Assembly (NCBI RefSeq): GCF_002999335.1
Contig: NW_020312746.1
Coordinates: 58,501 to 122,500 of the forward strand
Direction of reading: 5' to 3'
Origin: Cyclospora cayetanensis
Lineage: Eukaryota > Apicomplexa > Conoidasida > Eucoccidiorida > Eimeriidae
DNA length: 64,000 nucleotides
Shown: one piece after another, positions 37,997 through 48,610 of the stretch
Position numbering within the stretch: position 1 is the first letter of the stretch
Layout: every line of letters starts with the position of its first letter
Notes under the pieces: model-generated
What the model saw: the letters and a program-made list of their open reading frames with translations, nothing else
The model's database searches: none
What the model was told of the DNA's origin: nothing
Made by a program: the position numbers and the translations under genes

Positions 37997-39033
37997 CTAG
38001 CCATACCGTTCGAGTAGCTGCTGCGCTGCCTTTTCGCCTTCCGCAGTGGCCGCATCTGGGGGTATGGGAGGGGCCAGAGATTCTAGATCCTGCGGTGCAT
38101 GCAGATATTCTAGGGGCACCGAAGGTTTGAGGCACTAGAAAAAGAGGCCCCGCGCTGCTGCCACGATGTAGCGAAGCTAGCCGCTAGCGGTGTACGTACA
38201 CACGGGGTCTTAAGGAGGCGGGGCGGCGTACCATAAATTTCATAGACTTGATGTGCTGGTTCTGGAGCTTTCGCTGCAGCAGCGGCGGCAGGCGCAAGCA
38301 GACAAACGAATGCGGGATGTTGCACACAAGGAAGTTCTCAGCAAAGTGCCCCACGCCCCGAATCCGCACCCCTTTCTTCCCGCCTCCCGTGAAAGATCTA
38401 AGGGCCCCTTCTCATTGCTTTGGGGTTAGCGCCCTCCCTTGAATCCTGGGAGTGAGCGATCTCGCCTAGAGCGGGGGAGGGTTTCCCAGAGGCACTTACG
38501 AGGCCTTTTTTGTGTTTCTTCTGGCTCCTGAGTGTCAGAGTTGTGGTGAGCGCCATGACTCCCAGAAACGCCCCGCAAGCTCCGAACATAAAGGCGGCTG
38601 GGTGGCCTGCAGGCAGAACGCAGCATGCAGGCTGCCTCGGGAGCATTCCGCGTGGAGGTTGATGACACCCCTCGGGGAAGGCTTTTTTAGCAAGAACCGC
38701 AGTCGGGCGAGCTTAGTTCAGGAGCTCACGCTCGTGTCTGACGGACTGCACGGCTGCATAAAGGGTGCCTCCCCCAAGACCCCCTAGAAGGCCCCTTCCT
38801 GCGGCTAGAAGAGTCTCCTGCGGGCTGTTCTTCAACTCGTCTCCTCCCGAGGGGGCAGCCCTCTTTGCTTGAATGCCCGCACCAGCGGCTGCAGCAGCAG
38901 GGAGGGCGTCTTCTGCATTCGTTGGGGGGGAGGGGGCCCCCTGGAGGGGCCCTCCCATCGAGGCGGCTCGGAGGGGCTGCAGTGGCGGAACACCCGCACG
39001 AGGGGGAACGATAAATGTCGGCAGTCTGCACAA
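37997..39033 (-). CDS. Small two-helix membrane protein, possibly COX20-like
   Basis: Four exons join in frame to 181 residues: 39033-38730, 38606-38500, 38273-38232, 38089-37997. An Ala/Gly/Pro-rich N-terminus is followed by two hydrophobic segments, LLAAGRGLLGGLGGGTLYAA (about residues 75-94) and AFMFGACGAFLGVMALTT, separated by a short loop with RHER. After the second helix comes a basic patch (RSQKKHKKG) and a charged tail ending QQLLERYG. This order, helix-loop-helix then basic stretch and KxxxxxHIKSMKF, recalls the COX20/FAM36A cytochrome oxidase assembly factor, but the similarity is weak. Neighbours give no functional hint. The start at 39033 is the first Met of the frame. Confidence 0.6.
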
Positions 39034-39291
39034 GTTTTACTTTCTACAGCGAAATTAATATCAAGCAGGAACAAGGGTGTGGCGGCTGCAGCCCCTTCCC
39101 CCTGCCGCTGCTGCTGCTCGGAGAGTGAAGCCGCTTGCAACACGGAGTTGCACTTTCACCGAAATGTTCGCAGGACGCGCAGTTCAGCGGCAACATCCCA
39201 CAGAAGTCTCTATTTGCAGCTAATCGGAGCCAACGGGAGGGAGAGGGTGCGCATTTGGGGAGCTCTCTTCTGAAGGGTCTCCTCTACATGG
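39034..39291. promoter_or_regulatory. Divergent promoter region, 258 bp
   Basis: This 258-bp gap separates the start codons of the minus-strand membrane protein and the plus-strand nucleotidyltransferase, so the two must share promoter DNA. No core promoter motif was recognised. Confidence 0.5.
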
Positions 39292-41106
39292 ATGGAGATC
39301 TTCACCAGAGGCACCCTTGTTGCTCCAGCAACACGGCTTCTACCGCCACGCGCGCATACAGCGCTCCGAAGGTGCAGGAACGAACGGAGCATTAGTCGGA
39401 AACGATCCTCTCCCTCTGGCATTTTTATCGAACTCCCAGGGGGGCCTCGTCTGTGGCATGTGCAGCCTCCCTTTAGAGCGGCAACTCCTGCGGCAGCAGC
39501 AGCCCCCTCAGCTCCCCCCATATCGGCCGCAGTAACACCCACGTTCAGGGTGACCCCGTGGAACGACTCGCAGCTGCGAAGGCTGCAGCAGACGGCAAGC
39601 GGTGTGGCAACGGAATCCGGGGGCAGCAGCAGCTTGGACTGCACTGGGGTTGCTACAAATAGCAGTACAAATGCGACGACCACCCATGATGAAGGGAGCA
39701 GCAGCAACAGCAGTAGAGATAGAAACACGACGGCCACCAATGATGAAGGGAGCAGCAGCAACAGTAGTGGAGATACAAACACCACCACGACGAGTAGCAT
39801 CTATGAAGACATCCTGTCGTTTCCTTTAGTACTCCCGCGGGACGTGTATACTGCCCGCTGTTCGGACGCCATTGCAGCGGCACTAACTGAGGAGCTGTTG
39901 CAGCTGCAGCAGCAACTGCAGCCTCCGAATGCTGCACATTTGAACTCTCTATCGAGTTTTTTGTTGCAGTTACAGCAAGTGTTGCGGCACCAGCAGCAGC
40001 TGCGGGGTGTCTCGGTTGCTGGTTTCGGGTCGTGCGTTTCGGGTGTATGGACCGCTGCGGCAGACATAGACGTGTGCCTCCTGTTACCAGGCTGCAACAC
40101 CAGACAGCAGCAGCAGCAGGCTCTCAAAACTGCTGCTGCCGTCCTGCAGCAAGTTAAGGGTTACTACGTCGAGTCTCGATACCATGCGGTCATTCCGTTG
40201 CTGCACTGGGCTCCACGCAGCAGCAGCGTGGCTGCCGCTGCTACTGCCCTCTGCTTGCGGCATCCGGGGAACCGGCGGCTGCAACAGCAGCAGCAACAAG
40301 TGCTGTTGCGGCAGCAGCAACAGTTGGCCTGCGACATCAGCGTGAACAACTTGCTGGGAATCATTAACAGCCGCCTGGTTGGGGTGTACGTACACCTCGA
40401 GCCCCGTCTTCGCACGCTGTGCCTCTCCCTCAAGCACTGGGCGCGCAGCCGGTGCATGAACAGCCGAGCAGAAGGCACCTTATCTTCCTTTTCGCTCACC
40501 CTCATGGCGATTCGGTTCCTGCAGCTGCAGAAGCTGCTGCCGCTGCTTCAAGACCTGGCTCAGCAGGAGCAGCAACAGCAGGTGTACATACAGGGCGTCG
40601 ATTGCCGCTTTTGCTGCGATCCGCGCGTGCTGCAGCAGCAAATGGAGCAGCTGTATCTGGAGCACACCGAAGACCGAGCCGCTGCCGCTGCGGCAGCAGC
40701 CTCTGCTGCTGCTGCAGCTTCCGGTGTCATCCAGCAGCAACAGCAGCAAGCTCATGGTGGCGAGGTAACGGATGCAGCGCAAGAAAAGCAACAACAGGCC
40801 CATTCGCTGCTGCTTCAGCACCAGCGGTTGCCGGGGCCGTCTGCAGGCGAGCTGCTGCTTCGCTTTTTCCGCTTTTACTCCCAGGAATACAAAGGGGAGC
40901 CCATCGCTATCCGCTCGGTGCCCGCAAGCCCCAGCTGTACTTACACCAGCAGCAGCAGCTTTTTGCATGTAGACAACCCCTTTGAAGTCGGCAAAGACGT
41001 CAGCAACGTGCAGAAGCACCAAGTGCCGAAAATCCTATTTGAATTCAAGAGAGCTCACCGAATGCTTGGCCAAGGCGCGCCCTTCGCCCGCGTCTGCGGC
41101 GGATGA
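39292..41106 (+). CDS. Terminal nucleotidyltransferase (TUT / non-canonical poly(A) polymerase)
   Basis: Intronless frame of 604 residues. It carries the polymerase-beta-type nucleotidyltransferase signature: GFGSCVSG, then DIDVCLLLPG about 14 residues later (about 242-266), and the third carboxylate in ACDISVNN (about 345). A PAP-associated domain follows, with LKHWARSRCMN, LSSFSLTLMAIRFLQ, LLLRFFRFYSQEY and VDNPFEVGKDVSNV. These features fit the Cid1/TUTase family, which adds U or A to RNA 3' ends. Gln and Ala runs interrupt the central domain. Two copies of an 18-residue DEGSSSNSS-type repeat lie at 39687-39795. Substrate (U or A) cannot be read from the sequence. An open frame at 41,000-41,323 in another frame might be a missed terminal exon. 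Confidence 0.88.
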   Translation: MEIFTRGTLVAPATRLLPPRAHTALRRCRNERSISRKRSSPSGIFIELPGGPRLWHVQPPFRAATPAAAAAPSAPPISAAVTPTFRVTPWNDSQLRRLQQTASGVATESGGSSSLDCTGVATNSSTNATTTHDEGSSSNSSRDRNTTATNDEGSSSNSSGDTNTTTTSSIYEDILSFPLVLPRDVYTARCSDAIAAALTEELLQLQQQLQPPNAAHLNSLSSFLLQLQQVLRHQQQLRGVSVAGFGSCVSGVWTAAADIDVCLLLPGCNTRQQQQQALKTAAAVLQQVKGYYVESRYHAVIPLLHWAPRSSSVAAAATALCLRHPGNRRLQQQQQQVLLRQQQQLACDISVNNLLGIINSRLVGVYVHLEPRLRTLCLSLKHWARSRCMNSRAEGTLSSFSLTLMAIRFLQLQKLLPLLQDLAQQEQQQQVYIQGVDCRFCCDPRVLQQQMEQLYLEHTEDRAAAAAAAASAAAAASGVIQQQQQQAHGGEVTDAAQEKQQQAHSLLLQHQRLPGPSAGELLLRFFRFYSQEYKGEPIAIRSVPASPSCTYTSSSSFLHVDNPFEVGKDVSNVQKHQVPKILFEFKRAHRMLGQGAPFARVCGG

Positions 41107-42293
41107 ATTGCCCTCCGAAAGCGGAGATTCTTGCCGAGTCTGCGACGTGTGGTACGCGGGGAAGGGAGGGGATGAGTTTTTTTGTGGCCAGACGCCGTGC
41201 GCGTGGCTCTGTTTACAGGGTTTAGCAGAAGCACCTCCGCCGGGGGATGCGAGGTTTTGGCATGAAACTGAACTGCAGGATTTGGAAGTGCGGTTTAAAG
41301 GATTGGCTCCATCTCTGCGTTAACGGGAGTTGCCCTTGCAGGGCCTTTGCTGCAGAAACCAAGTCCGCTTTTTCTGCAATGCACGGAGCAGTACTAGAAT
41401 CTGAGCCAACTCTAAGCTAAAAAGGCTCTTCCGACTCCCTGGCATGAGCGCTGTCGCTTCTTGCACCATAAATTTCAGGGGGAGAGCGTTTGCATGAGGT
41501 AGCGAGAAGCAGAAGGGAGGAGAGGGTGAAGAGGAAGGAAAGTGGAAGGGGAGAGTGCGGGGGGGGAAGGCCCCCAAGAGGGCGGTTGGGAGAAGGCGTG
41601 CCCCTCCAGCACGACGCGTACGCACGTTTGACACAAGCTTTTTCTTTGTTTGCTACGAAAAAAATCACCGACCATGGAAACCATAGAGGCGAGGGGAGGC
41701 AGGATGTGAGACACCTGCTTTCGCTGGAGCATGTATTTGTGTCAGCACTTCGTCTTTGCCGGAGATTACACTAATAGTATCTAGTGTGCTACGTAAGGCT
41801 TTGGGTGTCGGGATGCAAAGCGTTTCTAGGATGAAGCTCAACTGCGCGATCGTGCCCCTACGTGGCGCGCAGTCGACCTCTATTTCGCGGTAAAGTGGGC
41901 GGTAATAAGGTAATATTGCGGCTACTATTGGTTTTTTATCCCGCTTAACACCGCAATTCGAAGATTTAGGGGGGTACGCCATTCTGCTAGGAATCGGCTG
42001 CCGTGGGGTTTCGTGCCGCTCAACCAACTCACTGGTATCATCATGAGAGAGGAGGGGTGCTTCCTTAGCCGTGGCACGCTCGTCACTCTGCCAGCTGTGT
42101 TGATTTTGCGAGCTTAGCTCCTCTTTTCAACGCTATCGAATTCTGTGATTGTTTAACAGAAAGCATAGACGGTCCTTCACACCCTAGTTGCTGATTATCC
42201 TTTTTTGCGCTCGGGAGAAGGGAGAGAGAGGATCGAGTGCCCCCCCGCTTGCCATTGTGCGTCGCGGGCGTCCAACAAGTTTGGTGAACAGCT
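41107..42293. other. 1.2-kb spacer
   Basis: No frame with a recognisable motif. A purine-rich stretch lies at about 41,500-41,600. The minus-strand frame at 41,665-42,027 shows no family signature. It presumably holds the promoter of the secreted-protein gene. Confidence 0.5.
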
Positions 42294-43478
42294 TTGGAAT
42301 TACTGATTTCCGCACAGTTACTCTCACCTCTTTGCATTTGTTGCATGGCAGCCGTTTCCGTGTTGCTTCGCAAGATGTCGTCAGGCAGGTTCGTGCTGGC
42401 GTGGGTGGCCGTAGCGGTAGGCGGATTGGCGGCAGTATCTACTGTTTCCGGGGGGGATGTAGCCAGGCCTTTGCTTGTACGCAGTGGGTATGGAAACCCC
42501 ATCTCGTGCGTGACGCCCTCTATTCCCGTAAAGCCGTCCAAAGAGGACTACCAGGCCTGTCTAAACGAGTACACCATTGGGGAACTTACGGACCATGAGT
42601 GGTTTAGGCTGAAATGGGGAAATGTGGGTGTGATGTGCCGCGCGAGCACGCAATTTATGTCAATTCTCATGGAGGATATGACGCGTCATCCCGTGAATCC
42701 CTTTCGTACCATGATCTCTAAACTCCGCCGCATTGCTGGATCGATCGACAGTAGGAGTGTAACGATACCCCTCAACCCGCGCTGCGAGTGCAATCCAAGG
42801 AGCCCGACACCCATCTTTACGAGCGTGCACGAAAACGAGCAGTTTATCAAAGGTGTGAAGGTCCTCTCGCACCCCCGTTCTTTCTACGAGTTCTTCCCAA
42901 ACAAGTCGACCTGCGAGGCGCCTTTTGATTTCACGCAACTGTTGGGGGTTAATCCTCCTGCCATGACCACTTCCGCGGCCCCTGCGCTGCAAGGAATGCC
43001 ACTCTACGAATTCAGGGAGATTCAGAGCTGCACCTGGAGAGTAACCGTTCTCTTCGAGCCGCGGGTGCTCGCATCAAGAAACGAAATCAAGTTGATCTTT
43101 CCCTCCGAAGTGACGAGCCGAGATGCTGCGGGGGTTCCCGCATCCAAAGCATCAGACGCCATACTCTACAACGGAGGGCTGCCGCTCACTCTTCCCCCTG
43201 GCTGTCAAATGCGAAATGTTCCTATCGAGTTTCGTGCCTGGATCCGTTCCGTCAGCCTCTCTGCGCAATCCTTGGGCAACTTTCAGAGCGATCAACTACG
43301 ACAGCATCATCCGTACCAACAACAACTGCTCTCCGGGCAGTGGGAGAATGCCTATGAGCTAACGCTGCAAGTCGAGACAAGCGGGGTGCCTTTAGGGCCG
43401 CTTGAGGATATCGTCCACTACCACCATGTTCCGTGCATTTCCGACTTCAATCTGGCTACCGAGAGGAGTTTGAAATGA
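42294..43478 (+). CDS. Secreted protein of unknown family
   Basis: Intronless frame of 394 residues. The Met at 42375 (MSSGRFVLAWVAVAVGG) gives a good signal peptide with a cleavage region near AAVSTVSGG, so it is the likelier start than 42294. The mature part has about ten Cys, including a CECN pair and a C-terminal PCISDF, and no further membrane helix or GPI-type tail. It lacks the Gln, Ala and Ser runs seen in nearly every other gene here. I recognise no domain; the fold could be a coccidian-specific surface or secretory-organelle protein. It ends 770 bp before the convergent Obg gene. Confidence 0.7.
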   Translation: MELLISAQLLSPLCICCMAAVSVLLRKMSSGRFVLAWVAVAVGGLAAVSTVSGGDVARPLLVRSGYGNPISCVTPSIPVKPSKEDYQACLNEYTIGELTDHEWFRLKWGNVGVMCRASTQFMSILMEDMTRHPVNPFRTMISKLRRIAGSIDSRSVTIPLNPRCECNPRSPTPIFTSVHENEQFIKGVKVLSHPRSFYEFFPNKSTCEAPFDFTQLLGVNPPAMTTSAAPALQGMPLYEFREIQSCTWRVTVLFEPRVLASRNEIKLIFPSEVTSRDAAGVPASKASDAILYNGGLPLTLPPGCQMRNVPIEFRAWIRSVSLSAQSLGNFQSDQLRQHHPYQQQLLSGQWENAYELTLQVETSGVPLGPLEDIVHYHHVPCISDFNLATERSLK

Positions 43479-44250
43479 GGGAAAAGCAGCAGCGCTGGGA
43501 GTTTGTTTTCATGCAGCAGTAGCGTCATCAAGGGGACGGGCTGACGCGCCCTCCTCAGACGGTATCTCGGATGGATTTGGCCCCTTCCTTTAGAGCAGAA
43601 AAGCGGATGATGCAATACACCAGGGAGGACAAGCCATTAATTAGCGCGCGTGGCTCGGCAGATCCACGTGTGATACGCATGCGTGCTGCTCATGCGCTTG
43701 TATTTAGGACTGGTTGTAGTGGTGGCGTCGCGTGTGTGATACAGCAGCTCCCCCTCAAGCCGTTCCTTTCCCCCCGCTAGCCCCCTTGTGGTGTCCTTCC
43801 TTTTTCTCGCCAGCAGTATGACGACAACGAGCAGGAGATTCCAAGAGTTTCCGCAGTTTGGGTTCTTTTTCATTGGGCACCCATGCAACAGCGGGGGTGG
43901 AGTCTTTGTGTGCCTAGGAACGTCATAGTAGGGGGAAGTCAGGTGCTGGGACGCCTTGGGGGGGGTGGTAGAGGGAGGTAAAAAATAAGGGCGGGTAAGC
44001 GGGGGGAGGCGCCGTGTAAAGAAGTAGCAGCATCAGTATCAGCAAGCAAGATACAAGGGGCCGGCCAGTGCCTTAAAAAGGGCAAATGTTCATTCTCTAG
44101 GGGTTCAAACTAGAGGGCGTCCTTTCGTCCGTGCTGACCGAAGGTGCAATTGCCAACCGCAGCAGGAAGAACTTATATGTGTATTTATACATGTCTATAT
44201 ATATAAAGCAGTATTCGCTCCAGCTTTGGTAGGGAGGGGGAAAGGGGGGT
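43479..44250. other. Convergent spacer without gene
   Basis: Between two convergent stop codons. Contains G-rich runs at about 43,930-44,010 and a short TATATA stretch near 44,195. No coding signature. Confidence 0.5.
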
Positions 44251-47200
44251 TCACGAGGGTGGCCACAGCGGAGAGAGCGCGTCTGCCTCCAGTGTGACAC
44301 GCTGTCTCCGCCGTGGGGCTTCGAGCTGCTGCTGTTGCATGTTCTCTTGCTGCTGCTGCTGCAGAAGCAGGCTGTGCAGCTCAGCAGCCACTGCGTCAAG
44401 GCCTAGTCCGAAGCGGGACGAGGTCGCTGCAGCAAGGAGAAAGGCACACACAGACACAGACAGACACCCCTGCTGTTAGAAAAGCTGGCGCAAGCCGTGC
44501 GAAGTTCGATTTTAAGAAATATTTAAGATTTTTGTCACTGTCCTCCCTCCCTCCCTTTCTCGGCAGCGGCGCCGAGGTTGTAAGCGCTTCCTTCCTGCCG
44601 CACCTAAAACGCGAACCCCTGGGAAAAAGTGCTGCATGCGGTGATACAGCGAATCGACGGCTAGCAGAGGCTGGTGACCCAACGCGTCACACTTCGAAAC
44701 AACCACCTGTGCACACACAGGTGGAAAGCAGTGCAGCAATGACACCGGAAAGCGATAGCGCCCCCCCAACGTCAGTTTGGACAGTAGATAGACTTAGGCT
44801 CGAGTGGCCTACAAGTTCTAATTTGCGATGAAAGTGCACATCAGAGAGACGAAGTTCTCGGCGCAGCCGCAAAAACTGGCAAAAAACGTCCGACGACAGC
44901 TTCCCATAAACATCCAGAAGGCGGTCTTCCTCAAGTTCCTGCTCCTGTTGCTGCTGCTGCGCCTGCTCTTGTTGTTGCTGCGCCTGCTCTTGTTGTTGCT
45001 GCGCCTGCTCTTGTTGTTGCTGCTGCGCCTGCTCTTGTTGCTGCTGCGCCTGCTCCTGTTGCTGCTGTGCCTGCTCTTGTTGTTGCTGCGCCTGCTCTTG
45101 TTGCTGCTGCGCCTGCTCTTGTTGTTGCTGCGCCTGCTCTTGTTGCTGCTGCGTTTCTTCAGGAAGAAATGGTTCGCCGTGGGGGCCCTTATCGGCTCGC
45201 AGCAAGGCCTGTCGTTGCTGCTGCTGTGGCTGGGCGAGCAGCAAACGTTGGTCTTGGTGGTGCTGCGTAATTGTAGGGTCGACGACGTAAAGGAATACCC
45301 GCGATCGATAAAAGTGCCGCAGAATGCGCAATCCTAGCCGCTTGTCCTGCAGCAATAGCGGCATTCATATCTTTTCAAACCGTCGCGATGGTGCCCCCTT
45401 CTCCCCCTCCAAGCGCGCCCACGCAAAGCCCCACGTTGCTCCGACCCTGCATGCCCGACGCTGTCGCAGTTTGTCGCGAAGAACAAGCACACGCAAAACA
45501 GTATGGGAACCGAGGAGACTTACTTTGTGTGCTTCCGGAAAGAGTGCTGGACTGTCTAAAAGGACCGCCTCCTCACCATTTACCCAGCGAAGCGCTGCCA
45601 AATGAGGCCTCCGCGTCTGGAAGCCTCCAGGACCTATGCGTGACTGATAGCTGCAAAAGAAAGAAACACGCCTTTGCTCCCAACACACCCGCGCTGCTCT
45701 ACATCCGCAAAAAGGATGATGTCTTTTCTAAAAAACAAGACTTTTAGTCAGGCCCTAATTCCCCAGAAAAACGCTAATAAGAAGCCTGTTTAATAAATAA
45801 GCACTACACTCTTAGTTCCTCAAATTCGTGTGATTAAAACCAACATGAAGCCTGTATTAAAAAAACACTCTACACTTTCAGTTTCTCAAATGTGTTTCAT
45901 TGAACCCAACATGAAGCCTGTTTTAGAAAAAACACTCTACACTTTTAGTTTCTCAAATGTGTTTCATTAAAAACGAGCACGAAGCCTGTCTGAAAAAAGC
46001 ACTCTACACTCTTAGTTCCTCAAATTCGTCTAATTAAAACCAACATGAAGCCTGTTCAAAAAAAACACTCTACACTTTCAGTTTCTCAAATGTGTTTCAT
46101 TGAAACCAACATAAAGCTTGCTTTTAAAAAAAACACTCTGCACTCTTAGTCCCTAAAGAGCGCCTTACCTTGTCAGCGCCGAGACCAGGGACGTCTTCCC
46201 GACGGCGCTCTCCCCCACAATGCCGACGTCATTCTTCAGTCTCAATTCCAGCTCCAGAAAGATCCGTTCCCCACCCTATAACACAAATACCAGCCTCAGC
46301 TTTGAGCGTGAAAGCCTTGTGTGTGGCGAGAAAAGCACACCTGTGGAGCCTTAACACACAGCCATTCTGCTTTGGTTAATCCGTAAGCGTCGAATACTCT
46401 TAGCAACTCACCTCTGGCGCGCGTCTCTTCTTCTGTTGCTTCAAATTCAACGGTGCAATTCCGCCACGACCACCAGCGGCAACAACCAGCGATTGACCCT
46501 CCTCTAACAACTGCTGCCTGCACGTCCACATACAGACAGACAGACACTGCTAACACAAACACTCATACATACTCAGCTCACAAAAACACACAGACAGATA
46601 CCTCACACATACAGACAGACAGATACCACATATATATATATATATATACATACACACACACACACGCGTAGACACAAACACACATACACATACACACATA
46701 TACATACACACACACACATACACACATATACATACACACACATTTACATACACACATATACATACACACATACACATACACACACAAACAGCTAAAAACA
46801 CGGACCCCCCTCCCCCACATTAGGTTGCTGTACACCGCAATTTGACCCTTCGGTCCCCCCCTCCCCCGAGGCGCTGCAAGCGCGCGAGCGCAGTGCAATT
46901 TGTCCTCGAGAGGCTGACACAGCCTGAAAGAGCTCTTAATTGTGGACTTACCAAAAGACAGAAGTTCTAATGGCACGTCCACTTGCACTTTTCTTGCCAG
47001 GGAGAAGCATGCGCTTCCTCACGATCGTACCGGGGGGCAGCTGCAGACGCAAACACGGAAGAGGAAAGGCACAACTCCTGAACGCCTTCAAGACGTGAGA
47101 CGAGCTGGCATACCGCGGCAGCTGCGAAGGCTACAAGGCTGGAGTCATACAGCCTGAAACGAGGGTGCGAAGCAGTTAAAAGCTACCTTGACGATGGTGT

Positions 47201-48131
47201 CGGGCGCATGCAAGCCTCTGCTTGTGGCTTGCGCGTCGCCCCCTGCTGCTGCAGCGATCAGCTGCTGCACAGTAAAAAAGCAGCTGACGCTGTTGCTGCA
47301 GCGCAGTACAACCGAGCCGCCATGACCTCCATAGCCAGGGCCTGTGCCTAAGGCTCTCGACCTAAGCACGAAACACACTGTCATGCCTAGAGGGAGGCAG
47401 CATGAAGTGCGCGCTGTGAGTCGGGGGGATGACGCGCGGCTACCTCGCAAAAGGGGAAAGTGAGAGCGACACCCAACGAGCAAGAACAGTAGCAGCCACT
47501 GCTACTGTCGCTGAGGGCTGCTGTGAAGATCTGAGGCCTTTAGACCCTTACTACCGCAAGAATTTCAGCCTCTAAAGCCTCACCTGAAGGCTCCCTCTCT
47601 TGGAGCACCCCCGCGTCCACCCTTAGCTTCGACCCAGAGAAAGTCGCAAAAGGGAGCTGAGGGCCTGCCTTGGAATTCGAGGTCTTCAATGTGTAGCAAA
47701 TTCACCAGCGATGTGGATTTGCGCCTTGCTGCTGCAGCGGCAGTTGTGTCTTGAGTTGCCGCTTCTGCTGCAGCTGGTGCAGGAAGAACGCGTGCTGCGG
47801 CAGGCCTTGGCGCTGGTAGGGGGGCCCCTGCTTCCTCTTGCGGCTGTTGCTGCAGTTCGCGCTCGTTGCCTTCTGCAGCGTTTCTGTACCACCGGCGATC
47901 AAGGGGACTGCCGCAGCCTCGGGGGCAGCCGATCCGAAGGCTGCACCTGGACTTGCTGCTGCCTTTGCTGTGCCTGAACGGAGGCCATAGATCCCTCGAG
48001 CCGCCAGCGATACTCCATTGGCAGACAGCTGGAGTGGCGGGATCAACAATAGCCGCGAAACGGAAGGCGTGGCTCACTCGAGGGCAGAGTTGCTTCATGA
48101 GCTGCAGAACCATCCTGGGGTGTCTCGACAC
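44251..48131 (-). CDS. Obg-family GTPase, divergent, probably organellar
   Basis: Ribosome-assembly GTPase of the Obg/GTPBP5 type. Exons: 48131-47584, 47361-47187, 47040-46952, 46517-46412, 46275-46169, 45650-45524, 45346-44813, 44706-44604, 44426-44251; 654 residues, all phases consistent. The Obg fold is clear: FCDFLWVEAKGGRGG, GTGPGYGGHGGSVVLRC, HAPDTIVKLPPGTIVRK, LVVAAGGRGGIAPLN. The G domain follows LELELRLKNDVGIVG with P-loop GESAVGKT (327-334), G3 DSPAL (374-378), then LGLRILRHFYRSRVFLYVVD, G4 SKCD (566-569) and G5 ATSS (597-600). Obg normally has GFPN-x-GKS, DIPGL and NKxD. A Gln/Glu/Ala array (about residues 447-518) splits G3 from G4. The long N-terminus may be a targeting peptide. 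It is divergent from the PLP-TtcA fusion gene. Confidence 0.9.
45765..46160 (+). repeat. Six tandem ~64-bp units in an Obg intron
   Basis: Units contain AACATGAAGCCTGT, an A-run, CACTCTACACT, TTAGTTTCTCAAAT and GTGTTTCATT. About six copies of two alternating subtypes (TTCGTSTGATTAAA and GTGTTTCATTGAA ends) fill most of the intron 45651-46168. Confidence 0.9.
46530..46800 (+). repeat. Intronic CA-rich microsatellite
   Basis: Degenerate ACACAC, CAGACAGA and ACATACAC units in the Obg intron 46518-46951. Confidence 0.85.
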
Positions 48132-48610
48132 TCCGCTGCAGAGGCCCCCTGCGGGCCCTCTGCAGAATGCCGCCGCCTATGCCGCCAGAGGCTCAAATAA
48201 TGCAGGTCATGCCTAAATAGAAATTCCAAGCTGTTTTCTACTTCAGGGTGTCGCAGCAACTTGCCCCGGCTACCCCGAATGCAGCGCATGGGAGATCCAT
48301 TCAAAGGGGGAAGAGCACTCTCGTTGGTGTGGCAGGTTCCCCGCTCCGTCGTCCATGTGGGGGCTCGCTCCGGATCGATGGCTCGAGGAAACTCGATCTT
48401 CTAGTCCTCATAAACCTTATTTTTGGCTTTAAAAACCTTTTTTGAAAGTACTGCGTGGCTGCCGAGTAGCCGCTTTGACTTGCGCGATGGGTTGCCGGAC
48501 CAAGGCAACGTTTAGAACAGGCACTGGACAGAGTAGAGAAGGTCACTGCAGCCGCAGCTTCTCGCCTTAAGAAGGCAAAGCCGTGCGCATCCCCCAGCCT
48601 TTCAAGGTTT
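48132..48610. promoter_or_regulatory. Divergent promoter region, Obg / PLP-TtcA fusion
   Basis: 479 bp separates the two start codons. It contains no frame with a motif and no obvious repeat. It must drive the Obg gene leftward and the fusion gene rightward. Confidence 0.5.

Noticed and set aside
40982..41323. ORF overlapping the end of the nucleotidyltransferase gene
   Set aside because: Its first half is a shadow of the PAP-associated domain; the second half has no motif and no clear splice join, so it is only noted as a possible missed exon.
41665..42027. Minus-strand ORF of 120 residues
   Set aside because: No motif, no repeats of coding type and no splice partners; likely chance.
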